A DNA stretch of 63,166 nt from Lentimicrobiaceae bacterium (lineage in GTDB: Bacteria > Bacteroidota > Bacteroidia > Bacteroidales > F082). The stretch lies in the NCBI GenBank assembly GCA_015061315.1, contig SUWV01000012.1, forward strand, positions 1-63,166. The letters are read 5' to 3'. Numbering within the stretch: position 1 is the stretch's first letter; every line of letters starts with the position of its first letter. Below the pieces are notes generated by a model. That model was not told where the DNA came from. It saw only the letters and a list, made by a program, of their open reading frames with translations, and searched no databases. Below, piece by piece: positions 1 to 7,598 of the stretch. The translations under genes were made by a program, and so were the position numbers.

Positions 1-750
1 GACTATCAGAGTTTGGTCACGATGACGGCTCCTATGTCGGTTTCGGATTTTGTGAGAGCTAACGTGAGACTCACTTTCGATCAGCCGTTTTACGCGCTAA
101 ACAGTTCTTTGGCATATACTTATCAGCTTAGAAATTCCGACATGATTTATAAATACGACATTGCCGAAAACGGAGCTTCATTCTTGCAGATGATTGAAAG
201 TCCGAATACATCAGATTATCATATCGTAAATCTTAATGTCAAGAAATTCATCTCGGCTATAAAGACGACTATCGGCTTGAAAGCCAATTTCCTTCATAAC
301 ACTCGACATAATATCTTGAATGGGGTTTATGTCGAGAACAAGAATCTTTCAGCGAGCATAATGCCGAATATGATGGTGACGATAAAACATTGGGCACATT
401 TCAATTACTCGTTTAATTTCAATAACATACAGACATTTACCGAAGATGTTAAGAAAAGCGATGTTAATTATCTGCGACATTATTGCAAGTTGAATATCTT
501 TCCTCACAGAGATCATCTTGTGACATTAAACTCGGAGATATATTCGCATCTTGGAGAGGATTATGTCTATTTCGACGTTTCTTATCAATATTCAGTGCCG
601 AAATACAAACTCGATTTTGAATTGAAATGCAACAATATCTTCAACAATAAATCGTACGTCTCATATTATTCCGGAGCGTTTTCTATCGTAGAATCCATCT
701 ATGAAATACGCCCGATGGAAATCTTCTGCTCAGTGAAATTCAGATTCTAA
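1..750 (+). CDS. Outer-membrane beta-barrel protein, C-terminal part (5' end outside window)
   Basis: The reading frame is open from the first base, so the gene starts upstream and only about 249 C-terminal residues are seen. The protein shows alternating polar and aromatic strands (for example YVYFDVSYQYSV, LDFELKCNNIF) and ends in SVKFRF. A terminal aromatic residue at the end of a last strand is typical of outer-membrane barrels recognised by the BAM machinery. It resembles the end of a TonB-dependent receptor or related outer-membrane barrel. The substrate cannot be told, because plug and N-terminus are missing. The following 125 bases contain imperfect palindromic repeat words rather than a clear terminator. 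Confidence 0.6.
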   Translation, partial: DYQSLVTMTAPMSVSDFVRANVRLTFDQPFYALNSSLAYTYQLRNSDMIYKYDIAENGASFLQMIESPNTSDYHIVNLNVKKFISAIKTTIGLKANFLHNTRHNILNGVYVENKNLSASIMPNMMVTIKHWAHFNYSFNFNNIQTFTEDVKKSDVNYLRHYCKLNIFPHRDHLVTLNSEIYSHLGEDYVYFDVSYQYSVPKYKLDFELKCNNIFNNKSYVSYYSGAFSIVESIYEIRPMEIFCSVKFRF

Positions 751-875
751 TGAATTTGACACATTTAACGTATCCCTACATTCATAATTGTCAAGACGCA
801 CCAATTACATCTCTTTCATTTTCATCGGTGTAATATGCTACGTCTCTACCATTCTTCATTCTTCATTCTTCATTC

Positions 876-1856
876 TCAATTCTTCATTCCTAATTGAATC
901 ACCGTAATCTCTGGCTTCGTCCCGATTCTGGCTTTCATCAAGGTTTCTCCCAAGCCGATATTCACATAAAGATATTGATCTTCATGTTGAAATAATCCTG
1001 CTACTTCCTTGAATATGAATGACGACGGCGACCATCCGAAGATATAAAACTGCATCGCGTGGGTGTGGCCTGAAAGCATCAGGTCGATTTCTGGAGTGTC
1101 TTTCACTTCCAACTCCCAATGTGTCGGGTCGTGACTTAAAAGTATTTTGTAAGAACCGCCTGCATTCTGCATCGCCTTCTGAAGGTTGCCGTAAGAAAGG
1201 AAGGCTCGATGCGTCGAGATGTTTTCGACTCCTATTAAAGAAATGGTGTCGTCGTCACGGATTATGTTTACGTTCTCGTCCAAAAGCAAATCCCAACCCA
1301 TATTTTCTTGTCGCTGCTTCAGCTCCTCAACATATTGCCACTGAATGGAATCGGGGAAGTTGCTGTATGCGCTGTAGTCGTGATTTCCTAAAACGGAATA
1401 CACTCCGTCTTTAGCTTTTATCTTCGACAATATTGTGTCCAATCCGTCCAATTCCCAAGGACCGTATGAGACTAAGTCGCCGGTAAAGACTACAATATCA
1501 GCGTTTTGTTCGTTGATGACATCGACGAATTTATGTAACGTCTTGCTTCTGCCTTTAAATGAATGAAGATGTAAGTCAGATATTTGCACAATCTTATAAT
1601 CGTTGAACGATTCTGGAACCTTCTTACTTTCAATATTTACGTTTACAACCTGACATTGATTTCTCTCGATGAAAATTCCGTAAGCGAATAGGAGAGGGGC
1701 GAGGAGTGTGAACCAAAGTCCTTTCTTGAAAAACGCTTTGAATTTCTTTCCGAACAAGGTCGCTGCTAATGATATTAACGCTACAATCAGCGCGATAGCA
1801 GCCATCGCGAAAGCGACAATTATTAAGTTTGCTATTATTTCTATTAGTGTTACCAT
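876..1856 (-). CDS. Membrane-anchored metallophosphoesterase (YkuE-like)
   Basis: Two hydrophobic segments at the N-terminus (about residues 5-32 and 43-62) anchor a calcineurin-like phosphoesterase domain. The metal-binding motifs appear in order: DLH in QISDLHLH, GD in FTGDLV, GNHD in VLGNHDY, a later H in LLSHDP, and GHTH in LSGHTHAM. Relatives hydrolyse phosphomonoesters or diesters, some acting on lipid-linked substrates; the substrate here is unknown. I start at the ATG at 1856 rather than the TTG five codons upstream, because the upstream codons lie in repeat DNA. The last residues (IQLGMKN) and the stop come from the repeated word AAGAATGAAGAATTGAG, so the repeat abuts or enters the 3' end. 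Confidence 0.85.
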   Translation of the reverse strand: MVTLIEIIANLIIVAFAMAAIALIVALISLAATLFGKKFKAFFKKGLWFTLLAPLLFAYGIFIERNQCQVVNVNIESKKVPESFNDYKIVQISDLHLHSFKGRSKTLHKFVDVINEQNADIVVFTGDLVSYGPWELDGLDTILSKIKAKDGVYSVLGNHDYSAYSNFPDSIQWQYVEELKQRQENMGWDLLLDENVNIIRDDDTISLIGVENISTHRAFLSYGNLQKAMQNAGGSYKILLSHDPTHWELEVKDTPEIDLMLSGHTHAMQFYIFGWSPSSFIFKEVAGLFQHEDQYLYVNIGLGETLMKARIGTKPEITVIQLGMKN

Positions 1857-2034
1857 AATAATAATTAACAATTAACAATGTACAATTAACAATTGTTATG
1901 TTTCAAAACTTCATTGCAAAGTTAATGCTATTTTTGTTATGAAATAAGGTGATTTCAATAAATAGCTTTTCAAACAATTTATGAATTATACATTATAAAC
2001 TGTTAATTGTAAATTGTAAACTGTTAATTGTTTT
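1857..2034. other. Intergenic spacer with AATTAACAATT words
   Basis: No gene was seen here. The spacer holds runs of the words AATTAACAATT and TTAATTGTAAATTG in both orientations, so the two sides can pair. It continues into the 93-bp repeat at 2035-2127. Together with the bases up to the methyltransferase start at 2234 it makes a 377-base stretch without coding sequence. Confidence 0.5.
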
Positions 2035-2127
2035 GGGCGTTCCGGCTACGCCGTCGGGCTTTCCGCTCTATCTTTGCTCGCTCCGTAAACTGCGCTCGCA
2101 AAGGATGCCGCTCCAATCCCTAACGCA
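2035..2127 (-). repeat. Dispersed 93-bp structured repeat, copy A
   Basis: This copy lies on the minus strand and matches 20932-21024 over 93 bases with a single difference seen by eye (C versus T in the centre). A shorter relative lies at 41194-41278. It contains nested palindromes: GGATTGGAGCGGCATCC at one end and CGGCGTAGCCGG at the other, with CTTTGC/GCAAAG in the middle. All three copies sit in spacers flanked by AATTAACAATT words. I recall similar GGATTGGAGCGGCATCC sequences in many Bacteroidota genomes. The function is unknown to me. Confidence 0.9.
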
Positions 2128-2233
2128 AAATGGCGACTTGATAAATGTGCTGCTTCTTTATAATTAAAAAATCCCTATTTTTGTAAGTGGTTATTATACG
2201 GTGTGAATTTGTTGTGTCATTCGTTGAAAAATC

Positions 2234-2911
2234 ATGCTTATGAGAAATAAATTATCGTTGCAAGCTTTGACTAAGACCATAATAGGTTTTGTTTTTATTT
2301 GTGTTTTGTTGTTCTTGCCAGCTGGTACTTTCCATTATTGGAATGCATGGCTTTTTATGGCGGTTTTATTTGTCCCTATGATTATCTTAGGAATCGTGAT
2401 GTTGTTTAAATCACCTGGTTTACTGAAGAAAAGACTCGATGCTAAAGAGAAAGAAGGCGAGCAGAAATGGGTTGTCGCATTATCAGGAATCATGTTTATG
2501 GCAGCTTTTGTGGTGGCAGGTTTTAACTTCCGTTTTTCATGGCATTTGTTGCCAGATTGCGTCATTTGGATTTCTGTCGCGATGTTTCTTTTGTCGTATC
2601 TGATGTACGCCGAAGTTATCAGAGAGAATGATTTTCTTTCAAGGACGATAGAAGTACAGGAAAACCAGAAAGTTATAGATACAGGATTATATGGAATAGT
2701 GCGACATCCTATGTATTCTGCAACGATTATATTATTCCTATCCATACCCTTGATCTTAGGTTCGCTGATTTCTTTCTTCATAATGTTAGCATATATCCCA
2801 ATCATTGCAATACGGATCAATAACGAAGAGCAAATCCTCGGAAAAGGTTTGAAAGGCTACAAAGAATACAAACAAAAAGTTCGATATAAGCTGATACCAT
2901 TCATTTGGTAG
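2234..2911 (+). CDS. Isoprenylcysteine carboxyl methyltransferase-family membrane protein
   Basis: A 225-residue integral membrane protein with about five hydrophobic segments (roughly 10-30, 35-55, 75-95, 105-122, 165-195). The C-terminal half carries the ICMT/PEMT signature: a Glu-rich loop (VIRENDFLSRTIEVQ), then GLYGIVRHPMYSA. The RHPMY segment and a later EEQ form the S-adenosylmethionine-binding region in this family. Family members methylate small molecules or lipids at the membrane; bacterial substrates are mostly unknown. ATG codons at 2234 and 2240 are both possible starts. It stands alone between a dispersed repeat and toxin-antitoxin genes. Confidence 0.8.
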   Translation: MLMRNKLSLQALTKTIIGFVFICVLLFLPAGTFHYWNAWLFMAVLFVPMIILGIVMLFKSPGLLKKRLDAKEKEGEQKWVVALSGIMFMAAFVVAGFNFRFSWHLLPDCVIWISVAMFLLSYLMYAEVIRENDFLSRTIEVQENQKVIDTGLYGIVRHPMYSATIILFLSIPLILGSLISFFIMLAYIPIIAIRINNEEQILGKGLKGYKEYKQKVRYKLIPFIW

Positions 2912-2952
2912 TTAGTCGAGTTGTTTAGTTTCCTTTGCCTATTGACTATTCC

Positions 2953-3249
2953 TTAAACAATAGCGTTTTTGATATCCATTCTTTTATGCAGGATTCTGAT
3001 TATAAAAACACTGTCCTCTTTGATTTGATAAAAAACAATGTGTTCCTTGACTTTACAACCTAATAAACCTTCAGCTATCTCGTCATATTTAGTTCCAAGC
3101 AACACAGGATTATTCCCTATTGATTTACAATATAGAGTAATAAAGTTATAATAGTAGTTAGCCTGTCTAATAGACCATCTTTTTGCACTATAATTCCAAA
3201 TGTTACTTAAATCCTCGACAGCTTTATTGGAGAAATTAATGCTGTACAT
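2953..3249 (-). CDS. RelE/ParE-family toxin (pair 1)
   Basis: A 98-residue basic protein with the ParE fold pattern: N-terminal strand YSINFSNKAVEDL, helix WNYSAKRWSIRQANYYYNF, then strands LGCKVKEHIVFYQI and VFIIRILHKRMD. The IRILHKRMD end is typical of ParE toxins, which usually target DNA gyrase; RelE relatives cut mRNA. The start overlaps the end of the upstream antitoxin gene by 14 bases, as in a co-translated type II toxin-antitoxin operon. Target choice (gyrase or ribosome) is inference from family likeness only. Confidence 0.85.
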   Translation of the reverse strand: MYSINFSNKAVEDLSNIWNYSAKRWSIRQANYYYNFITLYCKSIGNNPVLLGTKYDEIAEGLLGCKVKEHIVFYQIKEDSVFIIRILHKRMDIKNAIV

Positions 3250-3466
3250 TTTTATATTCTCGTTTTAAGGCTTCAAGATGTGATTTCGGATTAAAGTTCT
3301 CAGCAATTCCGCTTTCAATGCCGTCGAAAATTGCTTCTCTCAATTCAAGGATGTTTTTCTCCTTTTCAATGTATTCTTTCTCTTCTTTCATAATTTGATT
3401 TTGAAATTCTTCATTTTCCTGACGCCATTGCATCGACGTCGCTACGTTTAAATTTAATGCTTTCAT
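3236..3466 (-). CDS. ParD-like antitoxin (pair 1)
   Basis: A 76-residue partner of the downstream ParE toxin. The first about 36 residues (MKALNLNVATSMQWRQENEE...) are nearly identical to the antitoxin at 3902-4111. The C-terminus differs and reads DGIESGIAENFNPKSHLEAL, the layout of ParD antitoxin tails that wrap their cognate toxin. The N-terminal part is likely the DNA-binding and dimerising half, although no standard ribbon-helix-helix motif is obvious. The gene has its own promoter in a 187-bp duplicated region. Confidence 0.8.
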   Translation of the reverse strand: MKALNLNVATSMQWRQENEEFQNQIMKEEKEYIEKEKNILELREAIFDGIESGIAENFNPKSHLEALKREYKNVQH

Positions 3467-3552
3467 ATCTTCTGGTTTTAAAGTTTAACACTGCAAATAT
3501 ACAATCGTGAAAGTCCTTTGTCAAGTTAATTTTTCATAAAAATTTTTAACAT
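3366..3552 (-). repeat. 187-bp direct repeat, copy 1 (TA promoter plus antitoxin N-terminus)
   Basis: This segment aligns without gaps to 4011-4197 with four mismatches counted by eye (about 98% identity). It covers the promoter, the leader and the first about 33 codons of antitoxin 1. Identity stops where the antitoxin tails diverge, so the duplicated unit is the control and DNA-binding module, not the toxin. Confidence 0.95.
3493..3524 (-). promoter_or_regulatory. Promoter of toxin-antitoxin pair 1
   Basis: Read on the minus strand, TTGAC (3520-3524) lies 18 bases ahead of TATATTTGC (3493-3501). This fits the Bacteroidota -33 and -7 elements. The antitoxin ATG follows about 27 bases after the -7 box. 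Confidence 0.7.
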
Positions 3553-3579
3553 AAATTGAGTCAGCGTCAGCGTCAAAGT

Positions 3580-3912
3580 TCAAACTCCTTTCATAATCTC
3601 CTCAATCTCCTTGCGACTGATGCTTTCTCGTTCCGCTTTGTCGTATATCGTCAGAAGGTTGATTTCGCCTTCATCGACGGATAATATTATGGTGTAGGTT
3701 ATGACTCTCGCGCCGTGACTTTTCCCTTTCCCTTTAGAGCCAATTGCCATCCTGACTTTACGTAAGCCAACACCAATCTCAACGCCGGAATTAGGGTTTA
3801 TGATTAGTTCTTTCTGTAAAGTCTCTAAATCGTTTTTAAAAGAAGGATATTTCTTTGCTAATCGTTTGGCTTCCTTTAAAAATGATGTGCTTGGGATAAT
3901 CCTATAATTCAT
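3580..3912 (-). CDS. RelE/HigB-like toxin (pair 2)
   Basis: A 110-residue basic protein: SFLKEAKRLAKKYPSFKNDL, then GVGLRKVRMAIGSKGKGKSHGARVITY and INLLTIYDKAERESIS. The pattern of a Lys-rich helix followed by strands with an ARVITY segment and a C-terminal YDKAE motif is that of RelE-type type II toxins, many of which are ribosome-dependent mRNA interferases. The start overlaps the upstream antitoxin gene by 11 bases. It is not similar to the ParE toxin of pair 1 beyond the fold, although the two antitoxins share their N-terminal half. Confidence 0.8.
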   Translation of the reverse strand: MNYRIIPSTSFLKEAKRLAKKYPSFKNDLETLQKELIINPNSGVEIGVGLRKVRMAIGSKGKGKSHGARVITYTIILSVDEGEINLLTIYDKAERESISRKEIEEIMKGV

Positions 3913-4111
3913 CGATGAGTTGTTGAAGCGTTATACCTTCTTCTCCATTTTGGCGGCGGCGCTTTATCTCCAAAAGTCCGTCCCTGATGGCATCGAGGAT
4001 TTCCTGCTTCTCAATGTATTCTTTCTCTTCTTTCATAATTTGATTTTGAAATTCTTCATTTTCCTGACGCCATTGCATCGACGTCGTTACGTTTAAATTT
4101 AATGCTTTCAT
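3902..4111 (-). CDS. Antitoxin (pair 2), paralogous N-terminus to pair 1
   Basis: A 69-residue protein whose first about 35 residues match antitoxin 1 almost exactly (one substitution, V for A, at residue 9). The tail changes to DAIRDGLLEIKRRRQNGEEG followed by TLQQLIDEL. The shared half should bind the shared operator; the private tail should recognise the neighbouring RelE-like toxin. The gene starts inside the duplicated 187-bp region and uses an identical promoter. Cross-regulation between the two operons is therefore likely. Confidence 0.8.
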   Translation of the reverse strand: MKALNLNVTTSMQWRQENEEFQNQIMKEEKEYIEKQEILDAIRDGLLEIKRRRQNGEEGITLQQLIDEL

Positions 4112-4197
4112 ATCTTCTGGTTTTAAAATTTAACATTGCAAATATACAATCGTGAAAGTCGTTTGTCAAGTTAATTTTTCATAAAAATTTTTAACAT
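4011..4197 (-). repeat. 187-bp direct repeat, copy 2
   Basis: This is the partner of 3366-3552, with offset exactly 645 bases, no gaps and four mismatches. It covers the promoter and the first half of antitoxin 2. Confidence 0.95.
4138..4169 (-). promoter_or_regulatory. Promoter of toxin-antitoxin pair 2
   Basis: TTGAC (4165-4169) and TATATTTGC (4138-4146) on the minus strand repeat the promoter of pair 1 with the same spacing. Confidence 0.7.
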
Positions 4198-4243
4198 TTT
4201 ATGCTGAAAAAAATATTTGATTTTTTTTTGAAAAAAACACTAT

Positions 4244-4270
4244 TAGTATTAAAAATAATACTATCTTTGC
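4244..4270 (+). promoter_or_regulatory. Promoter with overlapping 8-4-8 palindrome
   Basis: A perfect palindrome, TAGTATTA-AAAA-TAATACTA, lies at 4244-4263. Its last two bases begin the -7 box TATCTTTGC (4262-4270). A repressor bound here would block the promoter. The second gene of the operon encodes a protein with a helix-turn-helix-like tail, so autoregulation is the simplest reading. Confidence 0.65.
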
Positions 4271-4294
4271 AAAGAACATTAATCAAGATTTATT

Positions 4295-4531
4295 ATGCCT
4301 ACATTATTTTATTATTTAGGATTGAGATTTTATTTTCACTCAAATGATCACGAGCCAATTCATATTCATGTGGCTTGTGGGGAAAGAGAAGGGAAGTTCG
4401 GCATTTTTCCTGAGGTTGAATTAATTGAAAATTACGGGCTGAGTTTGCGCGAGATTAAGTATGCGATGATGGCAATTGATGAAAATAAAAATGTGATCGT
4501 TGAACGATGGAACGAATATTTTGACAAATAG
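4295..4531 (+). CDS. DUF4160 domain protein
   Basis: A 78-residue protein of the DUF4160 family, recognised by RFYFHSNDHEPIHIHVACGE, where the DHEPIHIHV core is the family hallmark, and by the end VERWNEYFDK. The function is unknown. Its genes are usually paired with a DUF2442 gene, as here with a gap of seven bases, and the pair is often listed among candidate toxin-antitoxin-like modules. The leader is short, about 25 bases after the -7 box. Confidence 0.85.
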   Translation: MPTLFYYLGLRFYFHSNDHEPIHIHVACGEREGKFGIFPEVELIENYGLSLREIKYAMMAIDENKNVIVERWNEYFDK

Positions 4532-4538
4532 AAATTGT

Positions 4539-4949
4539 ATGAAAGCGCAGCGTCTTTGGTTTGATGAATCTCGCGTCCATATCATGATGGAGGACGGGAG
4601 AGTTGGCAGTCTTCCTATGAGATTGTTTCCTAAATTGTATAACGCCACGACTTCTCAGTTAGAGGATTATCGTTTTACAAATTTCGGTATCCGATGGGAG
4701 GATATAGATGAGGATCTTTCATACGAAGGCTTCTTTGCTGTGGAAAATCAGCCTAAGTCGGATAATGTTATCTCGAAGATTTTCTTTGAATATCCAGAGT
4801 TGAATGTGAGGCAGGTGGCGAAGCGTAGCAAGATTAATCCGACTTTACTTCAGCAATACATTGATGGATATAAGAATCCTTCTGAAGCGAGAGTGAGGGA
4901 AGTCGTTGATATACTGCATCGTTTAGGTGAAGAACTGCAGAAGTTGTAG
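4539..4949 (+). CDS. DUF2442 domain protein with helix-turn-helix-like tail
   Basis: A 136-residue protein. Residues about 1-75 match DUF2442 (LWFDESRVHIMMEDGRVGSL, then NFGIRWEDIDEDLSYEGFF). The tail NVRQVAKRSKINPTLLQQYI...NPSEARVREVVDILHRLGEEL reads like an Xre-type helix-turn-helix. I choose the ATG at 4539, just after the DUF4160 stop; an upstream TTG at 4500 would overlap that gene by 32 bases. By analogy with antitoxins, this protein is the likely binder of the palindrome at 4244-4263. That link is inference. Confidence 0.8.
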   Translation: MKAQRLWFDESRVHIMMEDGRVGSLPMRLFPKLYNATTSQLEDYRFTNFGIRWEDIDEDLSYEGFFAVENQPKSDNVISKIFFEYPELNVRQVAKRSKINPTLLQQYIDGYKNPSEARVREVVDILHRLGEELQKL

Positions 4950-4952
4950 TAT

Positions 4953-5120
4953 TGCAAAAAAGCCAGCAACGGAGCGTATATCTATCCTTGTAAAGATAAA
5001 AATATCAAAGCCTCCCAATTCCAACTTGTAGGTTATGAAGGCTTTATTAGTGTTGTGCCGTTTTATGTTCCGCAATCGGCAGACTCTTACGAGGAATTCG
5101 TTGATTTAATTAACAATTAA
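4953..5120 (+). pseudogene. Possible gene remnant without a start codon
   Basis: In frame with the preceding gene and directly after its stop, 55 codons read YIYPCKDKNIKASQFQLVGY and later EGFISVVPFYVPQSADSYEE, which looks like real protein rather than spacer. There is no ATG at its head. It ends in AATTAACAATTAA repeat words that supply the stop. It could be the tail of a decayed third gene of the operon. I do not recognise the family. Confidence 0.35.
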
Positions 5121-5183
5121 CAATTAACAATTAACAATTAGCTTTAACCAACAGTCATCGGCTAATAGCTAATAGCCAAACTA

Positions 5184-6749
5184 TCATTGATGTGTGTCTC
5201 TTAATAAGTCGTTCACTGTCTTCACTGGATTGAATGTCAGGATTGGAACTTCGACGAAGATGTTGATCCAATCTGCCATGGCACCGTTCCATAGTCCTGG
5301 CAACTCTAATGCTTTCAGGTCTTTGCCGTCTTTCGATTTCTTGGATATGAAGCCTGTGTTGATATCAATATAGTCGTTTAAGTTGAAGCTGTTACCTTTG
5401 AAATCTTGTGTGGCGCATACCAAATCGACAGGGTTGAAGTGTGTCGCGGCTTGGAAAATAGCTTCTTGTTTTTCGTCATTATGATTCATCTGCGACGACT
5501 CCACAATCTGCAAGGAAATCTCATCGTTGCTGTTTCTCACCCAGTAAGGACCGCCTCCAGGCTCGCCTTCGTTTTTCACCATGCCGCAGATACGCATCGG
5601 ACGATTTAACTTGTTATATAGGAAGTCGATTTTTTCTATCTCATTGTATGTCTTGAAGAAATTAGGAATGTCGATCATCAATTTGTCTTTTGCGAATGAT
5701 GCTATCTCTTCAATTTCCTCATTTGCCAAACAGCCTTCGTCTAATAAATTCAGATATTCAAATTGTTGTTGTTGAAGTTTGAAAAGATAACCTCCCAACA
5801 CCTTCTTATAATCGTAAGTCGTTGGTTTCAATCTGTCTGGAACAACGTTGTCTATATTCTTGATAAAAATTATCTCTTTGTGTAAGTCGTTGAGGTTTTG
5901 TATTAAAGCACCGTGACCTCCCGGACGGAATAATAAGCTGCCGTCATTGTTGCGGAAAGGCTCGTTGTTCATATCGACGGCAACGGTGTCGGTAGATGGT
6001 TTTTGTACGGAATAGGAGATGTCGTAACGAATGCCGAATTGCTCCTCATATTGAGGGACGACTTCCTCGACGGTTTTCTTAAATAAGTCCAAATGTTCTT
6101 GAGAGACAGTGAAATGAAGTTGAGCCACTATGCCATCTTCGGTCTCAGCAGTGCTATATTGAGCAGCTTCAACTAAATGTTCTTCCAAAGCAAAACGCGA
6201 TGTCTCTTTATATTTATGGAATTTCAGTAAAGCTTTAGGCAATTTTCCGTAGGCAAGACCTTCGTTTTCAAGTAAGAACTCTGCAATTTCAACAAGTCGA
6301 TTTTCTTGTATCAAGGTCTCGATGTCTTTGCCTTGTTCTGCTAACTTGTCTTTTAAGTCATCATAAAAGGCAAATTCTCTGATACTTACGAAGAAATTCT
6401 CGATAGAATCGTTTTTAATATTTTCTTTTGTTAAAAAATCTTCAGGAATTTCTTTGCCTTTGTAGTCTTCAACAAAAGAGTAGATGCTCTTAAACATACG
6501 ACTTGCGGCTCCCGATGCGGGAATGAATTTCAGTATGTCGTAATATTGTTTATCCTCATCAAATTGTTTTATAAGTTCTTGAACTTCAGCGTCGCTGAAT
6601 TTGATAATGCCATTGCCGATTGTTGCTGGCGCTACTAAATCGCTGAAAGGAAATCCTGTCTTGAACTGATTGACTTGTCTCTCTACTTGTTCAACTGAAA
6701 TGTTAAGATTTTCAAGTTGTTTCTTGTCGTTTGCTGATAATTCTAACAT
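5184..6749 (-). CDS. DUF4301 family protein
   Basis: A 521-residue protein close to the normal length of DUF4301, a family found mainly in Bacteroidota and of unknown function. The N-terminus reads KKQLENLNISVEQVERQVNQ, followed by FKTGFPFSDLVAPATIGNGI and the conserved FIPASGAASRMFKSIYSF. Later come RPGGHGALIQNLNDL and EGEPGGGPYWVRN, Gly-rich motifs reminiscent of nucleotidyl-transferase folds. I start at the ATG at 6749; the longer frame to 6869 adds residues that are promoter and spacer. A -7 box lies just upstream. Confidence 0.85.
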   Translation of the reverse strand: MLELSANDKKQLENLNISVEQVERQVNQFKTGFPFSDLVAPATIGNGIIKFSDAEVQELIKQFDEDKQYYDILKFIPASGAASRMFKSIYSFVEDYKGKEIPEDFLTKENIKNDSIENFFVSIREFAFYDDLKDKLAEQGKDIETLIQENRLVEIAEFLLENEGLAYGKLPKALLKFHKYKETSRFALEEHLVEAAQYSTAETEDGIVAQLHFTVSQEHLDLFKKTVEEVVPQYEEQFGIRYDISYSVQKPSTDTVAVDMNNEPFRNNDGSLLFRPGGHGALIQNLNDLHKEIIFIKNIDNVVPDRLKPTTYDYKKVLGGYLFKLQQQQFEYLNLLDEGCLANEEIEEIASFAKDKLMIDIPNFFKTYNEIEKIDFLYNKLNRPMRICGMVKNEGEPGGGPYWVRNSNDEISLQIVESSQMNHNDEKQEAIFQAATHFNPVDLVCATQDFKGNSFNLNDYIDINTGFISKKSKDGKDLKALELPGLWNGAMADWINIFVEVPILTFNPVKTVNDLLRDTHQ

Positions 6750-6770
6750 AGGCTTATTAATTTGGACATC

Positions 6771-6779
6771 ACAAAGATA
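6771..6779 (-). promoter_or_regulatory. -7 box for the DUF4301 gene
   Basis: TATCTTTGT on the minus strand, 21 bases ahead of the ATG at 6749, matches the TAnnTTTG consensus. Confidence 0.55.
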
Positions 6780-6824
6780 TAAATTTATCTTTATGTTCCT
6801 AAACTTTTTAAAAAAATAATTGTA

Positions 6825-6833
6825 TATATTTGC
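6825..6833 (+). promoter_or_regulatory. -7 box for ferritin
   Basis: TATATTTGC on the plus strand. The leader of about 80 bases contains the AAAGTCTAAAGAC word family. No iron-responsive operator is evident by eye. Confidence 0.5.
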
Positions 6834-6915
6834 AGTGATTATTGACAAAAGTCTAAAGACAAATGTCAAAAGTTAAAAGTTTTTTGGAATTATTAACTTA
6901 AAATATTATAATTAT

Positions 6916-7440
6916 ATGATTAATAAAAAGTTACAAGACGCTATCAATGCGCAGATAAACGCTGAATTATGGTCAGCTTATCTTTATTTATCGATGGCTA
7001 CAAACTTCCATGAAATGGGTTTGGGCGGTATCGCTAACTGGTTTGAGGTTCAATTTAAAGAAGAACAAGATCACGCCATGATTTTCTATAACTACTTGGT
7101 TTCACGTGGCGGTCGTGTTGAACTTAAAGCTATCGACGCTGTCAAGACTAAATGGGAGTCTCCATTGGAAGCTTTCGAAGACACACTTCAACATGAACAA
7201 AAAGTTACATCTTTAATCAACGACATCAATGCTTTAGCTGTTGAGTTGAAAGATTACGCAACACAAAATCGTCTCGTATGGTTCATCGACGAACAAGTTG
7301 AGGAAGAAGAGACAGCTCAAAAGATGATCGACAGTCTCCGTATGATTAAGGATAATCCATACGCTGTCTATATGTTTGACAAAGAATTAGCTGCAAGAAC
7401 ATATACAACGCCATCACCATTGGCAACCGCAGCTGAGTAA
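6916..7440 (+). CDS. ftnA: Non-heme ferritin
   Basis: A 174-residue four-helix ferritin that stores iron in a 24-subunit cytoplasmic shell. All ferroxidase ligands fall at the same positions as in E. coli FtnA: E17, E50, H53, E94 and Q127, with E130 nearby. Motifs in order are INAELWSAYLYLSMA, FKEEQDHAM, LQHEQKV and WFIDEQVEEE. There is no haem-binding Met as in bacterioferritin. The gene is divergent from DUF4301 and has its own promoter at 6825. In anaerobic Bacteroidales, ferritin is usually raised by oxygen and iron; no such site is visible here. Confidence 0.97.
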   Translation: MINKKLQDAINAQINAELWSAYLYLSMATNFHEMGLGGIANWFEVQFKEEQDHAMIFYNYLVSRGGRVELKAIDAVKTKWESPLEAFEDTLQHEQKVTSLINDINALAVELKDYATQNRLVWFIDEQVEEEETAQKMIDSLRMIKDNPYAVYMFDKELAARTYTTPSPLATAAE

Positions 7441-7530
7441 ACATTGTCCGCGAAATTGCGCGAATATGACACGAAAGATGTTGTCCGCGAAATTACACTA
7501 ATTTAGCGCGAAAGATGTTGTAGTAATAAT
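7441..7530. repeat. Tandem ACGAAA words
   Basis: Two imperfect copies of GTCCGCGAAATT followed by GCGCGAAAGATGTTGT occupy the spacer. The same vocabulary (CACGAATTAACGCGAATT) returns at 13410-13490 after tRNA-Lys. No gene was seen. Confidence 0.5.
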
Positions 7531-7598
7531 TGCCTGCAAATCCACACTAATACGGAATGAATCTGTGAAATCAGTGTGGATTTGTGGGCAAAGTTTTT

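Noticed and set aside
1019..1414. Open frame antisense to the phosphoesterase
   Set aside because: It has an arginine- and cysteine-rich composition with no family likeness, and overlaps conserved metal motifs on the other strand.
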